This document shows positions 52,673-62,010 of a stretch of DNA of 64,000 bases, in pieces. The stretch covers positions 3,100,001-3,164,000 of the forward strand of contig NZ_CAXUQH020000001.1 of assembly GCF_964253085.1 (NCBI RefSeq). Direction: 5' to 3'. The notes under the pieces were generated by a model, which did not search any database, had not been told where the DNA came from, and saw only the letters and a program-made list of their open reading frames with translations. The stretch comes from Paenibacillus_E sp964253085. Lineage in GTDB: Bacteria > Bacillota > Bacilli > Paenibacillales > NBRC-103111. Position 1 is the stretch's first letter; the number at the start of each line of letters is the position of its first letter. The position numbers were made by a program, and so were the translations under genes.

Positions 52673-54580
52673 ATGCGTTGGCACTTAGGCGAAAGAGCAG
52701 AAATAGTCTGGGACATTCATCTCGGAGACCTTGCCCACCAGGATCATGTAGAAATGAGTGGGAAAGAGGTTTCCCTGATCGTAACTTACGGCATAGATGT
52801 AGAGGGGGGCGTTATTTTAAAACGCAAAGTAGTTTGGCCTGGTTTGCGAACGATTCCGAATGATACGCACGCGAGTTTAATCGAGGTGTTCGGACATGAG
52901 CTATTACCGACTATGCGTGTAGAGGGTCAACCTGTTCAAGAAAAATTGGTTAGAATTACGTTCGACGGGATGCTGCAATTGGTTTCTGTATCCGATCAAG
53001 GGGTTCTGGTACGCAGAACTGTATTTCCTGCGCGGGATAACCCGCATGTGTTAGAACGCGTAGAGGTTCAGAATATGACCGAGGGTTCGCTGCGGCTTGA
53101 GATAGAGGAGATTGCATCAACAACATATCGCAGAGGTACGAAGGGGATCTATATAGTGGAAGCGGGACATGATGCACCGGCATCCGTGATCCTCGAGGCA
53201 GGTGAATCGTTGGTTTACATGGGGTGGATTTGCGCATCAACGTTATATGCGACCAAAGAAATAGTGGATATTGAAATCGAGGAGAAGAAGCGGCGGGAAT
53301 TTTTGCAGGACATCGGATCGTCCTTGCAGCTTGAAACGCCAGAGCCCCACTTAAATCGCATGTTTAATATGGCCAAAATCCGCGCGGCGGAGAGCGTTTT
53401 TCGCACCAAGAGTGGTTTGATGCATTGCCCAGGAGGCGGATCTTATTACGCTGCGGTTTGGACCAATGATCAAGCGGAATATGCGGGGCCGTTTTTTCCT
53501 TTTTTAGGAGAGAAAGATGCGATGGAGGCTTCCTTGAATGCCTATCGACTTTACATGCCGTTCATGGGACCTGACTTCCATCCCATCCCATCCTCTATCA
53601 TCGCAGAAGGTGTGGATATCTGGGAAGGGGCTGGAGATCGCGGCGATGCTGCGATGTATGCCTATGGTGCTGCGCGTTTCGCGCTGGCGAGCGGCAGCCG
53701 GAGCATAGCCGAGCAGCTGTGGCCTGCTATCGAATGGTGTTTGGCATTTTGCTGGCGGAAACGAACCAAAGATGGCGTTATCGCATCGGACTCGGACGAA
53801 CTTGAGAATCGGTTTCCTAGCGGTGACGCCAATCTTTTCACATCTTCGCTCGCATATGGGGCCTTGCTTTCCGCGGCACAGCTAGCACGAGAATTGGCAA
53901 AAGGGGATACCGCTTATCGTTTAGAGGAAGAAGCCGTTACCCTTCGGCAAGCAATTGAATCCCATTTTGGTGCAACCATCGAGGGGTATGAGACTTATCG
54001 ATACTACGAAGGAAATGACATTCTGCGTTCTTGGATCTGCGTGCCGTTGACAATGAATATCTTGGATCGTAAGGAACAGACCATCGCAGCATTGTTGTCA
54101 TCCCGATTGTGGGTAAACGGCGGACTCGTCACGCAGGCGGGAGAAGCCACGTACTGGGATCGATCAACCTTGTATGCACTGCGAGGTATTCTCTATGCAG
54201 GTGAAACTGAGCTAGGGATTTCGCGACTCCTCGAATATTCCCGTAACAGATTGCTTGGCGATCATGTGCCTTACGCCGTCGAGGCTTTTCCTGAAGGTAA
54301 TCAAAGACATCTTTCTGCAGAGAGTGCGCTATACGCTCGAGTAATCCTTGAGGGTTTATTCGGAATTATCCCCACGGGTCTTGACTCTTTTACATGTTGT
54401 CCGCGATTACCAATGGGGTGGGAAAGTATGGCGCTTCGATCCATAAGAGCATTTGATTCTTGCTTCGATCTAGTCATTTCACGATGTGGCGATGGGGTAA
54501 TGATACAATGTAGAACTCCTGAGAAGACAGAAACTTATTTATGGAATCAGGATTGCCCGATTACGATCAAGATAAGGTAA
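52673..54580 (+). CDS. six-hairpin glycosidase-like protein, family not assigned
   Basis: A 635-residue cytoplasmic protein without signal peptide. Residues ~1-215 look like a beta-sandwich, and ~220-610 like an (alpha/alpha)6 barrel ('RMFNMAKIRAAESVFRTKSGLMHCPGGGSYYAAVWTNDQAEY', 'EGVDIWEGAGDRGDAAMYAYGAARFAL', 'DSDELENRFPSGDANLFTSSLAYGAL', 'EAFPEGNQRHLSAESALYARVILEGLFGI'). Acidic residues in WTNDQAEY, GAGDRGD and EGNQRHLSAES are candidate catalytic groups. This layout recalls GH78/GH63/GH15-type clans, but I cannot name the family. GGGGGCGG precedes ATG, 113 bp after the AraC gene. Confidence 0.65.
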   Translation: MRWHLGERAEIVWDIHLGDLAHQDHVEMSGKEVSLIVTYGIDVEGGVILKRKVVWPGLRTIPNDTHASLIEVFGHELLPTMRVEGQPVQEKLVRITFDGMLQLVSVSDQGVLVRRTVFPARDNPHVLERVEVQNMTEGSLRLEIEEIASTTYRRGTKGIYIVEAGHDAPASVILEAGESLVYMGWICASTLYATKEIVDIEIEEKKRREFLQDIGSSLQLETPEPHLNRMFNMAKIRAAESVFRTKSGLMHCPGGGSYYAAVWTNDQAEYAGPFFPFLGEKDAMEASLNAYRLYMPFMGPDFHPIPSSIIAEGVDIWEGAGDRGDAAMYAYGAARFALASGSRSIAEQLWPAIEWCLAFCWRKRTKDGVIASDSDELENRFPSGDANLFTSSLAYGALLSAAQLARELAKGDTAYRLEEEAVTLRQAIESHFGATIEGYETYRYYEGNDILRSWICVPLTMNILDRKEQTIAALLSSRLWVNGGLVTQAGEATYWDRSTLYALRGILYAGETELGISRLLEYSRNRLLGDHVPYAVEAFPEGNQRHLSAESALYARVILEGLFGIIPTGLDSFTCCPRLPMGWESMALRSIRAFDSCFDLVISRCGDGVMIQCRTPEKTETYLWNQDCPITIKIR

Positions 54581-54617
54581 GTTGCATGGATGCCCTAGTC
54601 AGACAAGTCAGTTTTGT

Positions 54618-55442
54618 CTAGATTAGGGTATTTGTCTTGTAGGAACGACGTAATGAGCTTGGGGACAGGCCGTACTTCCGCTTAAACAATTTGGAAAAAT
54701 GAAACTCATCATAAAACTGCAAGTTAGCTGCAATTTCTTTTACCGATAAGGTTGTCGTTTCAAGTGACACTTTGGCCGACTCTAACTTAAGCTTCAGCAT
54801 ATAATCACTTGGAGATAGTCCTGTTATGTCGCGAAATCGTGTGTAAAAGGTCGTTCGTGCTAACCCGCTCAGTTGAACAAGTTCTTCAACACGAATGGCT
54901 TGGTCTAGATGTTTGTGGATATATAGGATGATCTTGTTCAGCTTTTTGTGCTGAGGCATTGTCGCAACAGATTGTTCTTTGGAGAAGAGGAGTAAGATTT
55001 CCTGCAGCAAAATGTTAGTGGCATATGGGCAGCCTAACGGTTGTTCGATCAGCGTTTCAATGAGACGTTCGCATTTTTGTAAGGCCTCACCGATTTTACC
55101 AGATGAAACGACTACACATAGGGGTAGCTGAAGAAATCGGGGCATCGCAAGAGAATTGAAATCAATAAAATAAAACTTCCAATCATTATTGTGACATCGA
55201 TACGAAGTAGTAACACCCTCCTGAACAATAAAATAAGTGCCAGCGTGCAGTTCGTATGAGGCATTATCTTGTGTTAGCATTCCTTTGCCTTCATAGGTAA
55301 TAAATACGCCGGGGACATCGAAGCCATTGTTCTTGGTAACGTGATAGGTATCATTCGCCTGTACTTTCCAAATGGAGCCCAATTGACAGGAAGGGACTTC
55401 TGAATGATCAGGTAAGCCATACGGGATGTTCATAAAGGACAC
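54618..55442 (-). CDS. AraC-family regulator (partner of PhyH-3)
   Basis: A 274-residue regulator, GTG start at 55442 with AGGTGG about 10 nt upstream; the ATG at 55433 has no site. The N-terminal cupin-like part is ~25-95 ('VFITYEGKGMLTQDNASYELHAGTYFIVQEG'). The HTH pair is at the end ('IRVEELVQLSGLARTTFYTRF' and 'VKEIAANLQFYDEFHFSKLF'). It is divergent from PhyH-3 with TACATGTA and ATTATACA repeats in the 185-bp gap. Confidence 0.87.
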   Translation of the reverse strand: MSFMNIPYGLPDHSEVPSCQLGSIWKVQANDTYHVTKNNGFDVPGVFITYEGKGMLTQDNASYELHAGTYFIVQEGVTTSYRCHNNDWKFYFIDFNSLAMPRFLQLPLCVVVSSGKIGEALQKCERLIETLIEQPLGCPYATNILLQEILLLFSKEQSVATMPQHKKLNKIILYIHKHLDQAIRVEELVQLSGLARTTFYTRFRDITGLSPSDYMLKLKLESAKVSLETTTLSVKEIAANLQFYDEFHFSKLFKRKYGLSPSSLRRSYKTNTLI

Positions 55443-55627
55443 AAATTATACACCACCTGGAATTGTTCCATCATACATGTAAAAAACGGTTTTTTCATAA
55501 AATTGATTATAATTATGTACAATTATACATGTATTACATACAGCAATCCATGGCTGATTTCGCGCGTTTCCCTTACAGTTAAATCATAGGACACCTATCA
55601 CACGGTTAAAGAGGAGTGGATGTACAC

Positions 55628-56452
55628 ATGATGGTCAAAGTAGGAAATCGCGAATTAGAGCTGAATGGAGAGCATTTAACGGAACTTAGAAGCTCGAATG
55701 ATATTTTCCATGATATTGGAGCCTTACGTGAGCGGATGGCAGAAGACGGATACTTACTCATTCGAGGATTTCATAATCGGGACAAGGTGCTGGACGCTCG
55801 CACGAGTATTTTGGAGAAAATGTCCCAAATGGGTAAGCTCAATCGGGACACCCAGCTCGAAGATGGTGTCATGGCAGATGGCAGCAAAACCATTTTCATG
55901 GGGGGGACCAATGACGACTTGCCTGCTCTGCTGAACGTGTTAAATGGCGAGCACATCATGCGGTTTTTCGATGAATTCCTAGGTGATCCTTCACTAACCT
56001 ATCACTACAAATGGCTTCGCGCAGTTGGCAAAGGGGATTTCACTGGGGCGCACTACGATATTGTGTATATGGGCAGAGGCACGCAGAACGTGTATACGGT
56101 GTGGTCGCCACTTGGGGACGTATCCTATGAGATGGGCGGTCTGGCTATTTGTCTGGGTTCACATCGATTTGAGAAATTGAAGCAATCCTACGGTTCGAAA
56201 GATTCGGATCGGGATGGGGTCGGACATTACACGGATGATCCGCTCATCATCACGGAGAAGTTCGGAGGTAAGTGGGCGACGACAGAATTTAAAGCAGGGG
56301 ATGTACTCATATTCGGCATGTTCCTGCTGCATTGTTCACTTGAAAATACAACAAATCAGTATCGAATCAGCGTTGATGCGAGGTATCAATCGGTAAACGA
56401 GAAGGTAGACGAAAGATGGAGCGGTAAAAAGCCGAAGGGTCACTTCAAATAA
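55628..56452 (+). CDS. PhyH family Fe(II)/2-oxoglutarate dioxygenase, copy 3
   Basis: A 274-residue enzyme; ATG 55628 (or 55631) follows GAGGAG by 11 nt, while GTG 55616 overlaps that site. 'GAHYDIVYMGRGTQNVYTVWSPLG' holds HxD, 'MFLLHCSLENT' the distal His and 'YRISVDARYQS' the Arg. 'GGLAICLGSHRFEKL' is the family turn. It is the most divergent of the three copies, with an acidic, lysine-rich tail. The substrate is unknown. Its AraC partner is divergent. Confidence 0.83.
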   Translation: MMVKVGNRELELNGEHLTELRSSNDIFHDIGALRERMAEDGYLLIRGFHNRDKVLDARTSILEKMSQMGKLNRDTQLEDGVMADGSKTIFMGGTNDDLPALLNVLNGEHIMRFFDEFLGDPSLTYHYKWLRAVGKGDFTGAHYDIVYMGRGTQNVYTVWSPLGDVSYEMGGLAICLGSHRFEKLKQSYGSKDSDRDGVGHYTDDPLIITEKFGGKWATTEFKAGDVLIFGMFLLHCSLENTTNQYRISVDARYQSVNEKVDERWSGKKPKGHFK

Positions 56453-56597
56453 AAATCATTAAAAATCTTCCCTACACCGTTCAAATTTTGTTATTATCTA
56501 TTATGACTAGATCATCAGGGCCTATGGAAACATTTTAATTTAACGTGAAAATAGGTTATGATAGGGAATGAAATCATAATAGAAAGTGGGATCCATA

Positions 56598-57308
56598 GTG
56601 GGACGTAAGTGGAATAACATAAAAGAGAAGAAAGCTTCAAATGATGCAAGTACAAGTCGCGTGTACGCGAAGTTCGGCCTTGAAATTTATGTAGCAGCTC
56701 GTAAAGGTGAGCCAGACCCGGAATCGAACCGTGCGTTGAAAGTCGTTCTTGAACGTGCCAAAACGTATAACGTACCGAAAGCGATCATTGATCGTGCTAT
56801 CAATAAAGCCAAAGGCAGCTCCGATGAAATCTATGAAGAGCTTCGTTATGAAGGCTTTGGACCGAATGGTTCCATGGTTATTGTGGACACGCTAACGAAT
56901 AACGTAAACCGTACCGCGTCAAGCGTGCGTGCCGCATTTAGTAAAAATGGCGGTAACATGGGGGTAACGGGTTCAGTTGCTTACATGTTCGATGCGACAG
57001 CGGCTATTGGTATTGAAGATAAAAGCATCGACGAGGTTATGGAGATTCTGATGGAAGCGGACGTAAATGTTCGTGATCTTCTTGAAGAAGAAGACATGGT
57101 CATGGTGTATGCGGAGCCTGAGGAGTTCCACGCCGTTCAAGAGGCGCTCAAGAAGGCTGGCATCACGGATTTCGCAGTTGCTGAATTGACGATGATTGCG
57201 CAGAATAACGTCTCTTTATCAGAGGATGCACAAGTCCAGTTTGATAAAATGATTGATGCGCTGGAAGATTTAGAAGATGTACAGCAAGTGTATCACAACG
57301 TGGAATAG
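56598..57308 (+). CDS. yeeN: YebC/PmpR-family protein YeeN
   Basis: A 236-residue cytoplasmic protein nearly collinear with Bacillus YeeN: begins 'MGRKWNNIKEKKASNDA', then 'GEPDPESNRALKVVLERAKTYNVPK', 'YEGFGPNGSMVIVDTLTNNVNRTAS' and 'KNGGNMGVTGSVAYMFD'. GTG 56598 gives this conserved start; the GTG at 56586 adds four residues. Family members are DNA-binding regulators or act in relieving ribosome stalling at difficult motifs. A terminator follows. It is a housekeeping gene and marks a more conserved boundary within the accessory region. Confidence 0.93.
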   Translation: MGRKWNNIKEKKASNDASTSRVYAKFGLEIYVAARKGEPDPESNRALKVVLERAKTYNVPKAIIDRAINKAKGSSDEIYEELRYEGFGPNGSMVIVDTLTNNVNRTASSVRAAFSKNGGNMGVTGSVAYMFDATAAIGIEDKSIDEVMEILMEADVNVRDLLEEEDMVMVYAEPEEFHAVQEALKKAGITDFAVAELTMIAQNNVSLSEDAQVQFDKMIDALEDLEDVQQVYHNVE

Positions 57309-57325
57309 GCATAGTTGGAAATGGT

Positions 57326-57356
57326 GGTGCGAGATCTAGTCTCGCACCGCTTTTTA
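57326..57356 (+). terminator. terminator after yeeN
   Basis: Perfect stem GGTGCGAGA / TCTCGCACC, TCTAG loop, then GCTTTTTATT. Confidence 0.88.
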
Positions 57357-57512
57357 TTATGCCATGGATTCGGCCAACAGGAAGCGTTCAGAGGTAATTT
57401 TTGGTAGTAAGGAGTCCGAAGTCAATGAGCTTCAATAGTTGATGGAAAAAGCATAAAGTTTCTGACAACATAAATAGGAAAAATGTTCCATTCTAAAATA
57501 AATCAAACGCTT

Positions 57513-57544
57513 GCGCCTCTAGCATTTAGGGGCGCATTTTTTTG
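57513..57544 (+). terminator. orphan terminator-like hairpin
   Basis: GCGCCTCTA / TTAGGGGCGC (with G-T pairs) followed by seven T. No open frame lies between the yeeN terminator and this hairpin, so it may end a small RNA. The remaining gap to 57711 shows no gene. Confidence 0.55.
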
Positions 57545-57710
57545 TGTTTTATGGTAATTGCGCAAGGATTGCCTACCAAATTCAAGCTTAATATGCGGAA
57601 AAACAGCCCGAATTCCCCCCATTTACGACTTTTTGATGGGCATGTAGAATGACTCTATTAGAATTATTCCTATTAATAATCGAGAGTTTTAAACAGTGAG
57701 GAGAGAAATT

Positions 57711-60700
57711 ATGCGTATAAGTAAATGGAACCAAATGACGGTAAAAGTTTTAGCTGGTTTATTAGTCGTATCATCATTTCTTCCCTATCAAGCATTTGCT
57801 AATAGTTCTACTCCACATACGGAGAGTCTATTAAAAAATCTATCCATTGAGCAAAAGAAAGCGCTAACCGAAATTCAAGTTGGACGTCCTGTCATTTCTC
57901 CAGAAATAAACCTGAAGAGTGCTGCGATGACGAACGTCATCATTGAATTTAAGCAGGGACCTGCTAAGGTAGAAGTGATTAAGCAAGCGGCGGAGGGGAT
58001 TCATATCTCACCTTCAGCCGCGCAAGCTAATGCAGCGGAAGATCATGACGTATTTAATAAATTTGTGCAGAAAAAGCAAGGCAAGTCGCCATCTATACCT
58101 GGAATTAATCCGTTAGTGATTAGTGAAAGTAAATTTCAAATTACAAGAGAATATCACCATGCTTTTAACGGTGTAGCGATGACCCTGCCAGGTTCTGAAA
58201 TTGAATCGTTACTGCAATCAGGCGTCGTAAATCGAATATGGAAAGATAACATCGTTAAGCTTGATCCTAGGGAAGCAGCCTTATCATCTGCTCAAATTGA
58301 AGCGCTGATCGATCAACAAACCGATGAGAATCGTATACCTTTAGATGGAATTGACGATCTTCACGGCAAAGGTATTAAAGGGACAGGGATCAAAGTTGGC
58401 GTCCTTGATACTGGGGTTGACTATAACCATCCTGACTTAAAGGATGTGTATAAAGGGTATAAGGCTCAACCGAATGTTGATCCGAAGTCAGTCGATCCAA
58501 CAACGGTTAAGGGTTGGGACTTCATTGATAATGATGCTGATCCAATGGAAACGACATACAAGGATTGGGAAGATGCTGGAAAACCTGAAGGAGCCACTTA
58601 CTTCACTTCACATGGAACCCATGTATCGGGTACCATAGCGGGCCAAGGTAGCAATAACGTTGCTTCCCCTGCTTTAGGCGTAGCGCCTGAAGTTGATCTT
58701 TATGCTTATCGTGTATTAGGTCCATATGGAAGTGGAGCTGAGAGCGGCATTCTTGCAGCCATAGATAAATCTGTTAAAGATGGGATGCAAGTCATTAATT
58801 TATCCTTGGGAGCTACCTACAATGACCCGTTAGCACCTGAATCCACTGCTATTAATAACGCAACGCTCTCTGGCGTAGTTTGCCTTGTTGCTGCTGGAAA
58901 TTCTGGGCCTAATGAGAGAACGGTAACCGTACCTGGCGTAGCTGCGCTTGGGATTACAGTTGGAGCAAGCAATTTCTCCATGTCCATTCCAACCGTAACT
59001 GCGACTGTCTATACGACCGTTGCTACACAACTTCCGGAAATGAAGCTGCTAGCCAAAAACTTTACGGATAACCTTGAAGATTTAACAGGACAGACATTCC
59101 CGATCGAATTCGCGGGATTAGGTACGAGTTATGACTTTGAAGGCAAAGACTTTACGGGAAAGGTTGCTCTCATTCAACGAGGCGAAAATGGCTTGGACGA
59201 GAAAGTCGTGAATGCGAGAGCGGCCGGAGCGAAAGCGGTTCTCATTTTCAACAATGTTGATGGAGAAATTCCGCATTATACGGGTCAAGGTCCTAAATTT
59301 ATCCCATCTTTCCGGTTAACCAAAGCCGAAGGGGAGTCCTTATTAGGGTTGGATACACTGCCTACAATTACGTTTGGTCATGTTAGCAGTACGGCAACTG
59401 ATGGCAATCAATTAGCTGATTTTAGTGGAAGAGGACCGGTCAATACGAATTACGACATTAAACCGGACGTAATTGGACCAGGTGTTGCTGTTTACTCCAG
59501 CTACCCAGAGTATATCAATAGTCCAGAAGATGGGATCGATTATTCGTCTGCCTATGCTCGTATATCTGGAACCTCCATGGCTACGCCGCATATGGTAGGT
59601 ATTGCCGCACTCATTTTGCAACAAAATCCTAACTTTACGCCGTTTGATGTGAAGGCTGCATTGATGAATACCGCAGATGCGCTGAATGGAACCTATTCCG
59701 TATATGAAGTGGGTGCTGGATTAGTTGATGTTGTTGAAGCCGTATATGCAACTACATCAATTAAAGTAATAGATAAGACGCTAAACGTAAACAATGAGGG
59801 CGAATTAGTCGAAATTGAAGATCCAACGGGCTCCATATTTTTTGGAAACCACGCGAAAGTTGCGAATAAAGATGTAATAGAGAGCAGTCGTCTGCGCATT
59901 CAAAACAGGAGCGTTGAGAATAAACAATTTACGTTCTCAGTTGAGTATCTGCCGGCTAAGCCTGGTGTACCCAACGCTGCAGCAAATGGTGTTACGGTAA
60001 CTGTGCCAGACACGGTGAATGTGACAGCTGGTCAGCTGGTTGATCTTACTGCTAGCATTCAGGTGCCGTTTCATGCGGCATTAGGCAGATATGAAGGATA
60101 TATGAACATAGTTAGTGCAAACTCAACACAATCAGTAGAGAAATATCGAATTCCTTTCGCTGTTCGTGTCGTTGAGCCAGGAATTGAATATATACAATTA
60201 AGTAATCAGGCCATTATGACGGATTTTCCTGAGATCATGCATCCTTTCCAAGAAGACCCAATAAAAATATTGTTCTTTAAATTAAATAGTGCTATTCAAA
60301 CCATCGATGTGCTCATTTCGGATAAAAACGGAAAAGTGTTGGGAAGTGCTAATGGTGGTACGGTTAATGCAGTTGATGCGCCGTTAGACCAAGATATATA
60401 TATCTACCCCGTTGGCGGATGGGTGTATCCATTAATAGGAGATCCTTCTCATCCAACCAGTAGTCCTGACGCTGTCAACTTACCTGAAGGTGCGTACACA
60501 ATCAAGATGATTGCCACGGAAGCGGATGGTCACACATTTACAAAAGAACAAGCATTTGTTGTTGATAATACATTGCCTGAACTCAAATTCCTTGATTATG
60601 CGCCAGGGGTTTATGAAGTTAGTGATGATATGTATACAGTTGAAGAGATAGATGGTAAAAGCCATCGTGCGCTTTGGGTGCATGCCAACGTACATGACTC

Positions 60701-62000
60701 GGCGATTGACGCCCTAGCATCGTCTAATATCACGCAATCCGCTAATCATTTGTACTATTATGAAAATCAAAACGTTTTTCCTGACGGAGAATTCCCTATT
60801 CAGGCGAACGGGAATGTGAAGTTCGGGGTGACGCCTGAGGATATTCAAGATCATCCATTAACGATGAATGTATTCCCAATTGATATGGCTACAAACGCTC
60901 GACTTGTTAGAGATTTCCGTCACTACGGATTTATTAAAGCAGGCTCAGCATATGTCGTACCACAGTATAACAAGAAAAAAGTTTATCTAGGTGACGAGAT
61001 TACGATGACCTTAAACTTAAATAATGTTCAAAAACTAATCTCAGGTAATTATACAGTGGATTTCTATAAGCACTTTAAATTTGTAGATGTAAAGGTAAAT
61101 CCTGCTTTTCAAAAAATGGCTGACAACAAAGGTATGAAGGTAAAACTGGATAAGGCTGTTGTAACGGACCACGATGTGTACGAAACAAAACAGATGGTGA
61201 AAGTTGGAGCAACCATTTCGGGCAACAATTTCCATGGGTTTGATGGAGACAGTGCCTTCCTTGATGTCACGTTTAAATTAGTGGATGATAAGTGGTTTGG
61301 GATCATAAAAGATAGTATGAATATCGAACAAAATATCGAAGAGTTTTTCTACATGAAAGATGGAGAAACTGTACAAACAATTGCACCGGTGTTTAATCAA
61401 ATCCATGGATTTGATATTATTCCGAAACACTCAACAATTTCATCGGTAACTTGGGTTGAGGCTTTCCTAGATGAGAATGGTTACTTGGATTGGACGAAGG
61501 ATTTAAGTGGAATTGGCTCTAAAGTGTTTGCGAAATCGGTGGATGGCAAAACGTATCAGGGATCTGTCGATCCAAGCGGCGTATTTTACATTGATAATCT
61601 CCCTGTCACGAAACAAGCTTATGAGGTCATTGTAGAGGTCCCAGGGCATTTGAAAAGTAAATTTACGGTGCAGTTGAGTAAAACGGATGAAGGCGAGCTG
61701 ATCGGGACAAATCCAATGCTCGCCCAATTACAACCGATCAGCTACGCTGGAGATGTGAATGGTGATGGCATGATCGACATTGAAGATCTTAAGAAAGTCG
61801 CCAACGCTTATGGAAAATCATCCAAGAAAGAGGACTTAAATCAAGATGGCATCGTGGACGAGAAAGAAGTTCGGTTCATTGAGAAGAACTTCCTGAAGAT
61901 GGATCCTGATGCGAAAGGTAAGAGTAAACCGAATGAGAAAGACGGGAAAAAGGATTTGTTGTATTACTTGAATGAATTAGGTTTTGAGCCCATCAACTAG
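57711..62000 (+). CDS. giant secreted subtilisin-like protease with cohesin-like and dockerin-like segments
   Basis: A 1429-residue S8 serine protease. ATG 57711 follows GAGGAGAG. The signal peptide ends near residue 31 (AFA), with an I9-type propeptide at ~60-185. The catalytic triad is Asp233 ('VLDTGVDYNHPDL'), His301 ('SHGTHVSGTIAGQG') and Ser622 ('ISGTSMATPHMVG'). A PA domain is inserted at ~440-560, as in Vpr. Fn3-like beta domains follow to ~1000. Residues ~1085-1200 resemble a cohesin ('VYLGDEITMTLNLNN') and 1346-1400 a type I dockerin with two EF-like loops ('DVNGDGMIDIEDL', 'DLNQDGIVDEKEV'). It should degrade extracellular protein or process surface proteins. Confidence 0.9.
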   Translation: MRISKWNQMTVKVLAGLLVVSSFLPYQAFANSSTPHTESLLKNLSIEQKKALTEIQVGRPVISPEINLKSAAMTNVIIEFKQGPAKVEVIKQAAEGIHISPSAAQANAAEDHDVFNKFVQKKQGKSPSIPGINPLVISESKFQITREYHHAFNGVAMTLPGSEIESLLQSGVVNRIWKDNIVKLDPREAALSSAQIEALIDQQTDENRIPLDGIDDLHGKGIKGTGIKVGVLDTGVDYNHPDLKDVYKGYKAQPNVDPKSVDPTTVKGWDFIDNDADPMETTYKDWEDAGKPEGATYFTSHGTHVSGTIAGQGSNNVASPALGVAPEVDLYAYRVLGPYGSGAESGILAAIDKSVKDGMQVINLSLGATYNDPLAPESTAINNATLSGVVCLVAAGNSGPNERTVTVPGVAALGITVGASNFSMSIPTVTATVYTTVATQLPEMKLLAKNFTDNLEDLTGQTFPIEFAGLGTSYDFEGKDFTGKVALIQRGENGLDEKVVNARAAGAKAVLIFNNVDGEIPHYTGQGPKFIPSFRLTKAEGESLLGLDTLPTITFGHVSSTATDGNQLADFSGRGPVNTNYDIKPDVIGPGVAVYSSYPEYINSPEDGIDYSSAYARISGTSMATPHMVGIAALILQQNPNFTPFDVKAALMNTADALNGTYSVYEVGAGLVDVVEAVYATTSIKVIDKTLNVNNEGELVEIEDPTGSIFFGNHAKVANKDVIESSRLRIQNRSVENKQFTFSVEYLPAKPGVPNAAANGVTVTVPDTVNVTAGQLVDLTASIQVPFHAALGRYEGYMNIVSANSTQSVEKYRIPFAVRVVEPGIEYIQLSNQAIMTDFPEIMHPFQEDPIKILFFKLNSAIQTIDVLISDKNGKVLGSANGGTVNAVDAPLDQDIYIYPVGGWVYPLIGDPSHPTSSPDAVNLPEGAYTIKMIATEADGHTFTKEQAFVVDNTLPELKFLDYAPGVYEVSDDMYTVEEIDGKSHRALWVHANVHDSAIDALASSNITQSANHLYYYENQNVFPDGEFPIQANGNVKFGVTPEDIQDHPLTMNVFPIDMATNARLVRDFRHYGFIKAGSAYVVPQYNKKKVYLGDEITMTLNLNNVQKLISGNYTVDFYKHFKFVDVKVNPAFQKMADNKGMKVKLDKAVVTDHDVYETKQMVKVGATISGNNFHGFDGDSAFLDVTFKLVDDKWFGIIKDSMNIEQNIEEFFYMKDGETVQTIAPVFNQIHGFDIIPKHSTISSVTWVEAFLDENGYLDWTKDLSGIGSKVFAKSVDGKTYQGSVDPSGVFYIDNLPVTKQAYEVIVEVPGHLKSKFTVQLSKTDEGELIGTNPMLAQLQPISYAGDVNGDGMIDIEDLKKVANAYGKSSKKEDLNQDGIVDEKEVRFIEKNFLKMDPDAKGKSKPNEKDGKKDLLYYLNELGFEPIN

Positions 62001-62010
62001 CTTACAGGCG

